This document shows positions 42,499-51,910 of a stretch of DNA of 64,000 nucleotides, piece by piece. This stretch comes from Nematopogon swammerdamellus (Eukaryota > Arthropoda > Insecta > Lepidoptera > Adelidae). Position 1 is the stretch's first letter; every line of letters begins with the position of its first letter. Location of the stretch: contig OX336337.1 of the NCBI GenBank assembly GCA_946902875.1, positions 2,232,001 through 2,296,000 of the forward strand, read 5' to 3'. The position numbers and the translations under genes were made by a program. The notes beneath the pieces were generated by a model. The model had not been told where the DNA came from. It saw only the letters and a program-made list of their open reading frames with translations, and searched no databases.

Positions 42499-42903
42499 AG
42501 CGGCGGGTGGCCGAGTGGTTGGAGCATCGGCTTCTCATGCGAGAGGTCCGAGGTTCGAATCCGGTCGGCGTGTACCAATGAGTTTTTTCTGACGTAAAAA
42601 ATTACGTGCATACCTACACCTGCTGCTTCACCGTTCTGAACCGGTGTAAAACTGTAGGTCCCTTCCCTTGCCCCTTACTAGGTGGTAGGCTCAAATTGTA
42701 GCCGACTGGGTTGGTACCACCGTACTGGATGTAAGATGGCCGCATAGCAGCCTCGGTTGTTTTCTCCTCTAGTCCAGTGTAGCCAGCAATCCAGGGAAGT
42801 CTCCGGTATGGCACCTATCTTCTCGGAGTTGATATTGGCTGGTCGGAGCATGTGCTTTGCTGCCTCCGTCTCAGCCACTCATACCGCATTACATAAAAAA
42901 AAA
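42499..42903 (+). repeat. SINE-B, full length
   Basis: It is nearly the same as 19,645-20,049, including A box GGTGGCCGAGTGG, B box GGTTCGAATCC and the end GCATTACATAAAAAAAAA. Confidence 0.92.
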
Positions 42904-42904
42904 T

Positions 42905-43083
42905 GTCGCCCAATGGAAGTCAGTCAGTCAACGTGTATGCGTCGACTGCTGGACATACGCCTCTTCAAGTTTTCTCCAGTCCTCCCGGCCTTCAGCGGTA
43001 CGGAACCACTGATTTTCGCCGATGTCACGGTGAAATTCAGTGGGGCTATTTTTTTAAGTATCTACCGGCCCCACACGGTACAA
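42905..43083 (-). pseudogene. RTE-like LINE C-terminal remnant fused to a LINE-D tail piece
   Basis: The reverse frame reads NQWFRTAEGREDWRKLEEAY and then VQQ, the same C-terminal motif as 9,819-10,064. It joins a LINE-D tail scrap (AGTGGGGCTATTTTTTTAAG, 43,038-43,078). Too short to function. Confidence 0.7.
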
Positions 43084-43139
43084 TAATTATGTATGTGTAA
43101 ATCACAGAGAAAAGGGCTGGTAGTGGAAAAATATTATTA

Positions 43140-43410
43140 GTGATTTTGACTACTAATAGTCCGTTTTAATAATATGCCGTTTTGAGAATGGGCCGTTTTG
43201 AGAATGGGCCTTTTTAAGCACGCGGGACATTTCGCGAAAGGGGCATTTCCGTCCGTTTCGAATTTAATTAATAAATAGATAATTAATATCATTATTAAAT
43301 AAATTTCATTATTAAATAAAATTTAATTTTTAGAAAATATAGATTTATTTTATGAAAAATTAAATTTTATTAATTTAATTTTTCATAAAATATATCTTTA
43401 ATTTCTTTAT
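43140..43410. repeat. Short direct repeats and an AT-rich palindrome
   Basis: 'GCCGTTTTGAGAATGGGCC' recurs at 43,174 and 43,191. TTTTATGAAAAATTAAA and its complement (about 43,349-43,392) enclose an AT loop. Confidence 0.65.
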
Positions 43411-43785
43411 TTCATAAAAAAATTGTGGGAACACAGCCGTCAAACGTTGTTTTTTGAGCAAAATAACCCATACTGAACAAGCTGCCCTGAGCACAAGGGG
43501 TGTTCGCAACTTTCAAAAATAAAATTTTAATATAATCCCGACCACATTTGGGTTCGTCTGGGCGCTGCGAACGGCCGGGCAAGTGGTGAGACGGGCAGAG
43601 GGGGAGGGGGAGGGTTGTAGGAAAGTTTTAATGAAGCTGTCACGTGAGGCGATGGCGGACCGAGTTGAAGAAAAAAAAAAGTTGAACGGTGTTTAGAAAG
43701 GGATGCTGCAGTTGATCTTCCTTATCTGCGAGCCGCATCCTTCATGTCTCGTCCCGGCTTCGATATCTCAGAGAGATTTGCCGAA
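43411..43785. other. Unassigned, with a G-rich patch
   Basis: GGGGGAGGGGGAGGG at about 43,601-43,615 could form G-quadruplex structure. No gene seen. Confidence 0.4.
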
Positions 43786-43786
43786 G

Positions 43787-44118
43787 TACCGTGTGGGGCC
43801 GGTACTTAAAAAGAATAGCCCCACTGCATCTCTCCCCGTGCATGTCGTAAAAGGCGACTAAGAGATATGGACAAGATACCGTGCTAAAGGACGACAGGTT
43901 CGCCACCTCTCACCTTGGCACGGTACTTCCACCAAGTCATGCAGCAGGTGGTTCTTCGTGCCTTACTTGCTGCTTGATCGATCGATGTCTTGTTCGAATA
44001 CTTTGCGAAACGTGGTGGTAGGTGTTGTGCTGTAATTTAGCAGAGTTCTTGCAGCACAACACCGATTGCTCTGCTTACCCCGATTGTCGGGATTCAGCGT
44101 GTGTGATATGTATGTATG
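43787..44118 (+). repeat. LINE-D 3' tail, best-preserved copy
   Basis: TACCGTGTGGGGCCGGTACT, 'GCATGTCGTAAAAGGCGACT', CACCTCTCACCTTGGCACGG, 'CTTCGTGCCTTACTTGCTGC', a GTGTTGTGCTG...CAGCACAACAC stem pair, 'CCCCGATTGTCGGGATTCAG' and a TATGTATGTA end. Confidence 0.88.
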
Positions 44119-44525
44119 TAACAATAATATAATAGGTACTCTGAAAGACTTGGAAAATTTTACGATATTATAACGTTTTTATGATGACGGAAACGGGAAA
44201 AACATTTAACTAAACATGAAAAAAAAAAATTCTGAAACGTAAATGCGTACCTTTGAAGTTTTTCACATTTGCTTCTTGCCAATTATATATCGGAAGCTCA
44301 GTACTTCGGAGGAAACGAACGACTTGTATACGAAGATAACTTTTAACAGGGTGAGTTTTCACAATCGATACGAACATTGTTATAAAGTTTTAAAGTTTGT
44401 ATTGTTAAAATTCAGTTTGTGAAGTAATCTAGGCTCTCGAAATTGAAAATATCGTCTTAGTGTGAGAAGTGGCAAATATATGCTAAAACAAAGATTGATA
44501 AGCAAACAAGATGAACAAACAAATA
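44119..44525. other. AT-rich, nothing recognised
   Basis: No ORF or family match. Confidence 0.4.
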
Positions 44526-44527
44526 TC

Positions 44528-44688
44528 AACCTCGGTAGCTCAGTGGTGCGGTCGGTCGACTGTTGTTAAGCAACCCTGCGCGCGGCCAGTACTTGGATGG
44601 TTGACCGCTCGACCGCTGGAGGCTGACCATGGTTCGGATTCCACGTAAAACTGTAGGACCCTTCCCTTCTTCTTACTAGAAGAAATAA
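44528..44688 (+). repeat. SINE-A head with 5S-like part, body missing
   Basis: CTCGGTAGCTCAGTGGTGCG, 5S-like 44,565-44,608 (GTTAAGCAACCCTGCGCGCG, CCAGTACTTGGATGG), then GGTTCGGATTCCACG. It is cut after TTCTTACTAG. Confidence 0.9.
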
Positions 44689-45300
44689 AAATTATAAAAG
44701 CTCTTTTCAAAGATATGCCAAATGATGCACTTAATTTTTTTTTTATTTGTCCCCCAAAACTTACCCCCAAAATCTAAATTTGTTTATTTACGCTACACGT
44801 CCGTGATTTGGGTCATCAAACTCTATATTTGTACCGAATTTTTAACTTTTTTGATCCAGTAGATTTTGAGAAAATAGGCTGCGACAGACGGACAGACAAA
44901 CAGCCACAGTAGTGATCCTATAAGGGTTCAGTTTTTTCCTCTTTTGAGGTACGGAACCCTAATAAAACTAAATAGTTTTAAAATACTTTTTTATTGTAAC
45001 ATTCATTCAATACATGTTTATTATAAATAGATATACTTTAACACATTTCCTTCTAACTTATTTATTAAATTATACATCCTATAACTAAAGTCGTTTCATC
45101 TCACTTCACCACGTTTGGAAAGCTAAAATCAGCGGTTATTATATTCTAGTTACAGATACAATATGGAAGTTACATTTTTCCTTCGCAACGAGGTCGATCT
45201 TAAATTTACAAGAAGTTTGAGCTGTATCAGGTGGTAGGTACCCTACTGTTTTCTGTTCAGTTTCCCTCAATTACAATTATATTTTGAAACTGAATATTAT
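44689..45300. other. AT-rich; possible F scrap near 44,880-44,960
   Basis: A GACAGACGGACAGACAAAC microsatellite, then 'GGTACGGAACCCTAATAAAA', resembles a degraded F end. The rest is unassigned. Confidence 0.4.
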
Positions 45301-45303
45301 GTC

Positions 45304-45560
45304 ATGTAAAACTGTAGGTCCCTTCCCTTAATACCTTACTAGGTGGTAGGGTTCAACCCGCCCGCGTTGGTACCACCGCACTGAATGAAACGTCGGTCAA
45401 AACGGCTATGTAAATAGTTTGTGTTTTCCGACCAGTTCAGTGTAGCCGGCACGATCAAAGGGGGAAGCACTGACATGGCACCTAGTTCACCCGGTGTTAT
45501 GGGCTGACATCACGGACGTTGTAGGTGATGTAGCCAACCGTGTCAGGTTCCATAAAAAAA
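45304..45560 (+). repeat. SINE-A body
   Basis: It runs from TGTAAAACTGTAGGTCCC to the GGTTCCATAAAAAAA tail. It uses the 'CACGATCAAAGGGGGAAGCA' variant shared with 38,011 and 46,976, a subfamily mark. Confidence 0.9.
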
Positions 45561-46605
45561 CAAACACTTTTAATGTTGTTTGGTGGATATTAATAAATTG
45601 CAAAATTTATTAAGAGCCTGTAATACCTCACACTGCCAGGCCTCACGCACTCTATGTACTTGCGCGCGCTAACTACCTATCGCCCGACGGGCCGCCGGCG
45701 GTCTTTTTCAGTACAAATTCGTCAGCCGCGCGAAGTATACATAGACGCTCGCCCACGCAACTGCGCGCAGCTGCAAAGCAATAAACACTTTACACTCGAT
45801 CGTTAAGGTACATTTTTGCACGCAGCGATTGGCGATGTGAAACAGTAGGCTATTAAAGCCCGAAGGTAGGAACATTTTCTATTGAGTGATTTATCTGTTA
45901 CGAAGTAACTATTAAGTAATCTGTGACACTGCTTAGCATGATGTTCTGTTATATCAGCAGTACTGCAACAACCACTCTGTAATAAATATATAGTAATGTT
46001 GATTTTGAATTCTAGGTATTGTGTTTGGAGAAACCATGATTCCATTAAAATTACTTCTTAGAAAAAAAAATATTGCAAAATTACCTCCGAACCGAACAAT
46101 AAAACCGCAAGTATTCAATAAATACTTTAAATTGGTTCACAAAACTAACTTACATAATAACTGACCTCAATATAAAACAGGTTCTGTGTGTTTCACATTT
46201 TAAAATAAGTTTTATTTTCACCGAAAAAAAAAACACCTGAACTATCGCGCGCTGCACTCAATTTTGCATACATTTTTATTACTGAGAGTGCCCGAAATAG
46301 TGTAGTTTCACACTATAACAAACTTTTTCAATTCTCAAACTTTTTGTGTGATAACAAAATCTCTTTGACCTTGCGTGACCGCAAGCACTAGTTTTCGAGT
46401 GGAGTGAGGTGGCGCGGAGAAGTGAGGGCGAAATTAGAATTCGAATTTGGAATTTGGAATTTGGAAATTTGGAATTTGGAATTGAGGTATTATGAACTCT
46501 TAACAAATAAAAACATAGATTGTATACAACTTAAGTATGTGAAATGCACTTTTTATTATTAGTTAACGTACCTACATAGAAAAATAAAACAATTTTACTA
46601 TTATG
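45561..46605. other. No recognised gene; GC-rich patch and a 7-mer repeat
   Basis: CpG-rich sequence at 45,650-45,780 (GGGCCGCCGGCGG, CAGCCGCGCG). A GGAATTT tandem repeat at 46,438-46,485 gives six to seven units. An 80-codon minus frame at 45,803-46,045 has no domain that I know. Confidence 0.4.
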
Positions 46606-46607
46606 AT

Positions 46608-46856
46608 AAACTGTCGGTACCTTCCCTTGTTACCTTACTAGGCGGTAGGATCCAAGCCGCCCGGGTAGATACCACCGCACTGAATGAAACGTCGGTCGAA
46701 ACGTCTATGTAAATAGTTCGTGTTTTCCTTCCAGTTCAGTGTAGCCGACATTAAATGAAGGGAAGCACTGACATGGCACCTAGTTCACCCGGTGTTATGG
46801 GCCGACATCACGGATGTTGTAGGTGATGTAGATAACCGTGTCAGTTTCCATAAAAA
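46608..46856 (+). repeat. SINE-A body
   Basis: It runs from ACTGTCGGTACCTTCCCTTG to TTTCCATAAAAAATAAAA. It uses the ACATTAAATGAAGGGAAGCA variant seen at 22,440 and 32,733. Confidence 0.88.
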
Positions 46857-46975
46857 ATAAAAATGATGCATCCATTGCCCGTTACCAGGTGGCAGACAGG
46901 CTCTAGTTGTGGGCGACTGGGTTGGTAGAGCCGTACTGGATGTAAGATGGCCGCATGACAGCCTCAGTTGTGTGT

Positions 46976-47373
46976 TTTTTTTTTTTTTTTTTTTTATGGA
47001 AACTGACACGGTTGGCTACATCACCTACAACGTCCGTGATGTCAGCCCATAACACCGGGTGAACTAGGTGCCATGTCAGTGCTTCCCCCTTTGATCGTGC
47101 CGGCTACAATGAACTGGTCGGAAAACACAAACTATTTACATAGCCGTTTTGACCGACGTTTCATTCAGTGCGGTGGTACCAACCCGGGCGGGTTAAACCC
47201 TACCACCAAGTAAGATTAGGAGGAAAGGGACCTACAGTTTTACGAGGAATCCGAACCTCGGTCAGCCTCCAACGGTCAGCGGTCACCCATCCAAGTACTG
47301 ACCGCGCCCAGCGTTGCTTAACATTCAATAGCGACAGTTGACTGTCTGCACCACTGAGCTATCGAGGCTGACA
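46976..47373 (-). repeat. SINE-A, full length, with the best 5S-like part
   Basis: The reverse strand has TAGCTCAGTGG, then a 44-bp 5S-like stretch at 47,279-47,322, GGTTCGGATTCC, the core and a 20-base A-tail. It is near identical in body to 38,011-38,880. Confidence 0.93.
47279..47322 (-). other. 5S-rRNA-like internal promoter segment inside SINE-A
   Basis: Read on the minus strand: GTTAAGCAACGCTGGGCGCG, GTCAGTACTTGGATGGGTGA, CCGC. Animal 5S rRNA has GTTAAGCAAC (box A) and GTCAGTACTTGGATGGGTGACC (box C) in the same order and spacing. This copy differs only around GCTGGGC. A whole 5S gene is not present. Confidence 0.85.
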
Positions 47374-47475
47374 TGGCGGTGTTCTCCTATAGTGCAGTAT
47401 AGTCAGAAATTCTAAGGGAAGTCTTCGGAGCTGATATTGGCTGTCGCAACCACCCGGATTACATAAAAAAAATAT

Positions 47476-47990
47476 ATGAAACTTTTGTATGACATTGGCC
47501 ATACCTTGGACAAGATTTTCGTTTTAAAATCTAATTCTTACTCTACTTACATAAAGGCAATATTTATTTATTATGTACAAATTCATACACTAAATTATTA
47601 CGCACACAATTCCATAACATGCCGCCCGCGCCAACTGTCTAGTAGCAAAATACTTTGAATAATTTTTACACGTTTATACAAAGCAGCATTTAATCATTTA
47701 AAGCATTATTTTTTTCACGTAAACATTACTTACTTTTTATGTATGTAAAATGATACGTGATTGTCTGGAAGAAATCAATAGAAGCCCGCATCTTTTTTTT
47801 TTCTTTTCTCTTTATGGTATTCTAAAACGGGTATGCAATGATTTGGCGTAAATTAATATCAATAAGTACCTAATTTGTATTTCATATTTATATGAAACAC
47901 ACACCATATTATTCAGAGTAGCTTTTAAGCATGGTCGGTCGAAGAGACTGTGTAAATAGTTCGTGTTTTTCGTCCAGTTCGGTGTAGCCG
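47476..47990. other. AT-rich; SINE-A scrap at about 47,930-48,020
   Basis: 'GTGTAAATAGTTCGTGTTTT' and GTAGCCGGCACGACC mark a fragment of SINE-A body. The remainder is unassigned. Confidence 0.5.
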
Positions 47991-48025
47991 GCACGACCAA
48001 ATTGAAGCGCTGACATTGAAGAATA

Positions 48026-48190
48026 TTGACCTCATTGGTAAAAGCTAACTTTCGTACAGCCGCTACTGTGCTGATGCTGTCGCAGCTAATTGCGCAGCTT
48101 ATCATACATGGTCGCACCGAACGTGATCCCAATGTACCCGAACTGAAGAAAGAATACAACCGCCTCCACAGATACCGCAAGAGAGCTATT
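48026..48190 (+). CDS. Unrecognised open frame, possible exon remnant
   Basis: The plus frame reads LTSLVKANFRTAATVLMLSQ, then LIAQLIIHGRTERDPNVPEL and KKEYNRLHRYRKRAIHSSQ. It has a hydrophobic stretch and then a charged, basic stretch. The composition looks protein-like and unlike the neighbouring AT-rich DNA. No start codon (it opens with TTG), no domain I recognise, and no clear donor or acceptor. It then runs into the tandem array. It could be a transposon ORF scrap or a lone exon. Confidence 0.25.
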
Positions 48191-48199
48191 CACAGCTCC

Positions 48200-49288
48200 C
48201 AGTTGGTTGGGTGCTGGTTCAGTCTATCGCCTATCGCGGGAGAAATAAAATAATATTCAATGACGGCGTAAGCTTAGTAATACGCTTCCGTACGAGGTAC
48301 GGAAACCGAACACAGGCTTCCGTACGGGTTACGGAAACCTAACACAGGCTTCCGTACGGGGTATGAAAACCCACCGAACTGGGAGCTGGTGCAGTCTATC
48401 GCCTATCGCGGGAGAAATAAAATAATATTCAACGACCCTACGGAAGCCTGTGTTAGGTTTCCGTACACCGTACGGAAGCCTATTACTAAGCTTTAGTAAA
48501 TAGGCTTCCGTACGGGGTACGGAAAACACAGGCTTGCGCACGCCGTACGAGAATCCACCCAACTGCCAGCTGGTCCAGTCTTCCGTACTTAACACAAGCT
48601 TCCGTACGGGGTACGAAAACCCACCGAACTGGGAGCTGGCTCATTCTGCCGCCTATCGCGAGAGAAATAAAATAATACTCAACGACGGCGGCGCAAGGTT
48701 AGTAATAGGCTTCCCTACGGGGTACGGAGGCCTAACACAGGCTTCCGTACGGGGTACGGAAACCCATCCAACTGGGAGCTGGTTCATTCTATCGCCTATC
48801 GCGGGAGAAATAAAATAATACTCAACGACGGCAAAAAGCTTGGTAATAGGCTTCCGTACGGGTTACGGAGACCTAACACAGGCTTCCGTACGGGGTACGG
48901 ACACCCACCCAACTGGGAGCTGATTCAGTCTATCGCCTATCGCGGGAGAAATAAAATAATATTCAAAGTACAAACTGTTAAATATCGAAAATTAAATAAT
49001 AAACCGCTGCACAAGCCGAGGCTGTCTTCGATCGCAGATCGTCTTACTGAAGAAAGCGACAGAGACGCTAGAGCGAATCGACGCTGAGCTCGGCGTCACT
49101 GTCGACCATCACGGCCGGCGGGAGAAATAAAACAATATTCAACGACGGCAAAAAGCTTGGTAATAGGCTTCCGTACGGGGTACGGAGACCTAACACAGCC
49201 TTCCTTACGGGGTACGAAAACCCAACCAACTGGGAGCCGGTTCAGTCTATCGCCTATCGCGGGAGAAATAAAATAATATTCAAAAGTA
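48200..49288 (+). repeat. Complex tandem array, six to seven units
   Basis: 'CTATCGCCTATCGCGGGAGA' recurs at about 48,224, 48,399, 48,652, 48,790, 48,931 and 49,248, each followed by AATAAAATAATA(T/C)TCAA. Between them are two or three tandem copies of GGCTTCCGTACGGGGTACGG, a repeat-F-like end, and GCTTAGTAATA. At 48,966-49,119 it includes a partial copy of the candidate exon's 3' end. Confidence 0.88.
49068..49119 (-). pseudogene. Partial duplicate of the candidate exon end
   Basis: 52 bases are identical to 49,363-49,414, including the TAG stop. On the upstream side they join array sequence (CGGGAGAAATAAAAC). The flanking untranslated part differs by indels and a substitution. This shows local duplication of the exon end with its 3' sequence. 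Confidence 0.7.
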
Positions 49289-49362
49289 CAAACTGTTAAT
49301 AAACCACTGCACAAGCCGAGGCTGTCTTCGATCGCAGATCGTCTAAGAAAGCGACAGAAACG
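49286..49362 (-). other. Presumed 3' untranslated sequence of the candidate exon
   Basis: It directly follows the last stop codon on the minus strand. A related copy with small indels is at 48,969-49,067. Confidence 0.35.
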
Positions 49363-49569
49363 CTAGAGCGAATCGACGCTGAGCTCGGCGTCACTGTCGA
49401 CCATCACGGCCGGCAGCAGTAGCGCCGACTCGCGCCGGTGTGTGGCATCGGCGTCGGCGGCGGCGCGGGGGTCGGGCAGCAGTCACAGCTCGATGGCAGC
49501 GGCGCCCTTCCAGCTGACACCGGCGCGCAGCAGCCGGTAGAGCCGCAGCACGCACCAGATACACACGCA
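49363..49569 (-). CDS. Candidate terminal exon of a host membrane protein, with in-frame TGA
   Basis: On the minus strand a pyrimidine-rich tract ending CTGCGCAG (acceptor, about 49,570-49,577) precedes an open frame in phase 0. It encodes CVCIWCVLRLYRLLRAGVSW and KGAAAIEL, then TGA (49,483-49,485). The frame continues for 39 codons, beginning LLPDPRAAADADATHRRESA and ending DSDAELSVDSL, to TAG (49,363-49,365). Codons before and after the TGA end mostly in G or C, unlike random local DNA. The first part looks like the end of a membrane segment with a basic cytoplasmic side. No family recognised. The TGA is followed by C, the leakiest stop context, so readthrough is possible. A CGA-to-TGA mutation in a dead copy is the main alternative. 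The last 16 codons and stop are duplicated at 49,068-49,119. Upstream exons are not visible. Confidence 0.45.
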
Positions 49570-49612
49570 CTGCGCAGACACAACACGCAGTCAGACAAGA
49601 CAAGACAGTTTT

Positions 49613-49787
49613 GTACCGTGTGGGGCCAGTACTTTTTTTTTTTTTATGGAACCTGACACGGTTGGCTACATCACCTACAACGTCCGTGATGTCAGCCCAT
49701 AACACCGGGTGAACTAGGTGCCATGTCAGTGCTTCCCCCTTTGATCGTGCCGGCTACACTGAACTGGTCGGAAAACACAAACTATTT
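49613..49787 (-). repeat. SINE-A 3' part, truncated by a palindrome
   Basis: It follows a LINE-D scrap (ACCGTGTGGGGCCAGTAC). It reads in reverse from TTTATGGAACCTGACACGG and stops at GAAAACACAAACTATTT, exactly where the palindrome begins. Confidence 0.85.
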
Positions 49788-49879
49788 GTGAAATATGAGA
49801 GCGGGCGGAGCCGCGGGCACAGCTTGTATAGTATATAGTACAAGCTGTGCCCGCGGCTCCGCCCGCTCTCATATTTCAC
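49788..49879. repeat. Perfect palindrome of Helitron-like ends, 41-bp arms
   Basis: GTGAAATATGAGAGCGGGCG, GAGCCGCGGGCACAGCTTGT, A is the left arm. The right arm is its exact complement, across a 10-bp spacer. The sequence is related to the Helitron-like 3' terminus at 29,900-29,932 (GAGCGGAGCCGCGGGCTCAG). Two termini therefore face each other. Confidence 0.88.
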
Positions 49880-50175
49880 TTCACTGCTAACATCATAAGC
49901 TATTTAGCGTGATAGTAAGTAGCCTATAGTTGATGGGAAGAATCAAGCTATCCGTAGAATTTTGTTTTATTAAAATCGGTTCAGTGGTTCTCGAGTTATA
50001 AGCGGACAGACAGACACTCAGACAGACAGAAAGCAGACGTTGGATTTTATTATAGGTAAGGATAAGGAAGGGTTTTATTAAAATCGGTTCAGTGGTTCTC
50101 GAGTTATAAGCGGACAGACAGACACTCACACAGACAGAAAGCAGACGTTGGATTTTATTATAGGTAAGGAAATAT
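49880..50175 (-). mobile_element. Probable Helitron-like copy with 108-bp internal duplication
   Basis: 'TTTTATTAAAATCGGTTCAG' recurs at 49,965 and 50,073. Each copy is followed by AGTTATAAGCGGACAGACAG and 'GCAGACGTTGGATTTTATTA'. The AAATCGGTTCAGTGG plus GACA layout is the reverse of a Helitron 5' region as at 26,690-26,760. The palindrome at its left would be its 3' end. Confidence 0.55.
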
Positions 50176-50257
50176 TTTATTGCACTCAAATAGAATATGG
50201 GAAAAAGGTAACACTTAATGCCTCTAAAGTAGACTAAGTGCACATTGAAAAAATGTC

Positions 50258-50385
50258 CAGTGAAGTTTCTTGTCAGTTCTTCTTCGCTGTGATAATCGAA
50301 CTGGCGGAATGTTACAATGTAAATAGGACAAATCTGAGCGCAGTGTACTGCCAATAGATGCTGAATAAACAATAAACAATATACT
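50258..50385 (+). repeat. LINE 3' tail
   Basis: GTGAAGTTTCTTGTCAGTTC, 'GATAATCGAACTGGCGGAAT' and an end AATAAACAATAAACAATA. Confidence 0.75.
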
Positions 50386-50389
50386 AATA

Positions 50390-50480
50390 CATAGATGGCA
50401 TGGCGTGAGTGGCGCTGACCATGACATGGCCATAGGGAACCCTCAGTGCGCGAGTTCGACTCGCACTTGGCCGGTTTTTA
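50390..50480 (-). repeat. Repeat F end
   Basis: ATGGCATGGCGTGAGTGGCG, 'GGGAACCCTCAGTGCGCGAG' and ACTCGCACTTGGCCGGTTTT. Confidence 0.75.
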
Positions 50481-51340
50481 CGTAATGCAAGTTACGCGGC
50501 AGAAATTACGCTCAGTATGGCGCTACGCTTACACAATCAAACGATCCAAATAATAATTTGCCATTCTAAAAGCCTACAGAAAACGAAAGCGAAAACAGAT
50601 GAATCCGCCCCGCGCTCACCATGACTGATGGCCTTCTAAGAGTAGAATCGGGACAAGATGAAAGTAGTCGTCGCTGTTAGCGTGATGTATGTGTGAGCTA
50701 GATACCATCTCGGGACCACCCCCTGAGGTAATTTATTGCCATCTCAGTAGCTGCTCGGTGAGGACACAGATATAGCAACGACAAGGTTGGAGGGTGGAGA
50801 GAAATGGCCGCTTTGTGTGAATTGAACGCAGAAAGGTACCAGTCCACAAGCAACTAGTCTCAAAGATATTGTGTAAAGAAAATGTCTTTTGGATCGCTTC
50901 AGTATTGTCCCCGATTTCCAGCGAGAGTTCGAAAACGCCCTGGTATCGTGAGTTTTAAGGCTACGCAAATAGTTAGGGTGTCAAATGACGCGTACCAAGG
51001 AGAGCTTCAAGATGGTGAAAAAAAAGTTTAAGATGTTTTGAGAAAATCGCAAAAAAACACCACAGCACCAAAAAAGGGCACTTTTAAACATATTTCTAAA
51101 TATATATTTAAACTTATATATTTTTATATTGTAGATTGACTCTCTAGATCTGGGGATGTTTTTTTTATTGTTTGAAAAAAAGTGAAAAGCTTTGGAGTTA
51201 TGATTTTTTTTAAATTTTCCCTTACGCGAGTTACGAGTCTTCTTTTTTATTTTTGAATACGCGTTAAAAGTCATTTTTAACCGACTTCAAAAAAAGGAGG
51301 TCGTCGAAAGTTCAGAGGTAACAAACATAAAAAAAATATA
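50481..51340. other. No recognised gene
   Basis: A plus-strand ATG at 50,659 starts MKVVVAVSVMYV then TGA, and on the minus strand a GGTGAGC donor-like site follows ATCAGTCAT near 50,620. Neither is enough to call an exon. The rest is AT-rich. Confidence 0.3.
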
Positions 51341-51344
51341 AATA

Positions 51345-51538
51345 TTGGGCAGCAAGTAAGGCACGAAGAAGCATCTGCTGCATGACTCGGTGGAAGGACC
51401 GTTCCAAGGTGAGAGGTGGGTGGTCTGTCGCCATTTAGCACGGCATCTTGTTCTTAACACTTATCAGTCGTCTTTTACGACATGCACGGGGAGAGATGCA
51501 GTGGACCCGTTCTTTTTAAGTACCGGCCCCACACGTTA
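51345..51538 (-). repeat. LINE-D tail, reverse, truncated
   Basis: GGCAGCAAGTAAGGCACGAA, 'GCATGACTCGGTGGAAGGAC', GACATGCACGGGGAGAGATG and TACCGGCCCCACACG. Confidence 0.8.
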
Positions 51539-51910
51539 CCGGTAATACACGACTAACAATACGAAAACAAAATACATAACGATTTGTAAATACAGATAGA
51601 TTATAGCATACTATATACGTACGATTAATTGAAATTTTTGACTAAATTGTGGTTTGGTTACTTTCTGCATACGTACGATGCACACCTACGTGTTTCTATT
51701 TGTTACGAACTGACACCTGTTTGAATTTAGAATCCAAATGTAAGGTGTAACCTAGTGCCAAAATGGCGGCCGCAAAATACGGCGAGGCGTCGAAATTCAA
51801 AACCTCGTGCCGACTGGAAAACTTTTTTTGAGAATTAAAACTTCTAAGTTTAAAAAATCGTGTACCTCGTATACTCCCAAATATACATACACAACTCACC
51901 CTATGTGTGC
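51539..51910. other. No recognised feature
   Basis: AT-rich then mixed sequence. Confidence 0.4.

Larger units (their letters stand above)
46865..47475 (+). repeat. SINE-B split by a SINE-A insertion
   Basis: The left part is 46,865-46,975 ('GACTGGGTTGGTAGAGCCGT', 'GATGGCCGCATGACAGCCTC'). The right part resumes at about 47,380 (TTCTCCTATAGTGCAGTATA) and ends ATTACATAAAAAAAAT. SINE-B is therefore older here than the inserted SINE-A. Confidence 0.85.

Noticed and set aside
47279..47322. Real 5S rRNA gene
   Set aside because: Only the internal-promoter part is present and it lies inside a SINE head; the 5' and 3' parts of 5S rRNA are missing.
49893..50372. 159-codon minus-strand frame
   Set aside because: It runs across GACA microsatellites and a duplicated Helitron-like segment. 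The repeated residues follow the duplication.
50659..50697. Signal-peptide-like start MKVVVAVSVMYV
   Set aside because: It stops after 12 codons, and a donor at the ATGAAAGTA position is weak. No promoter or later exon seen.
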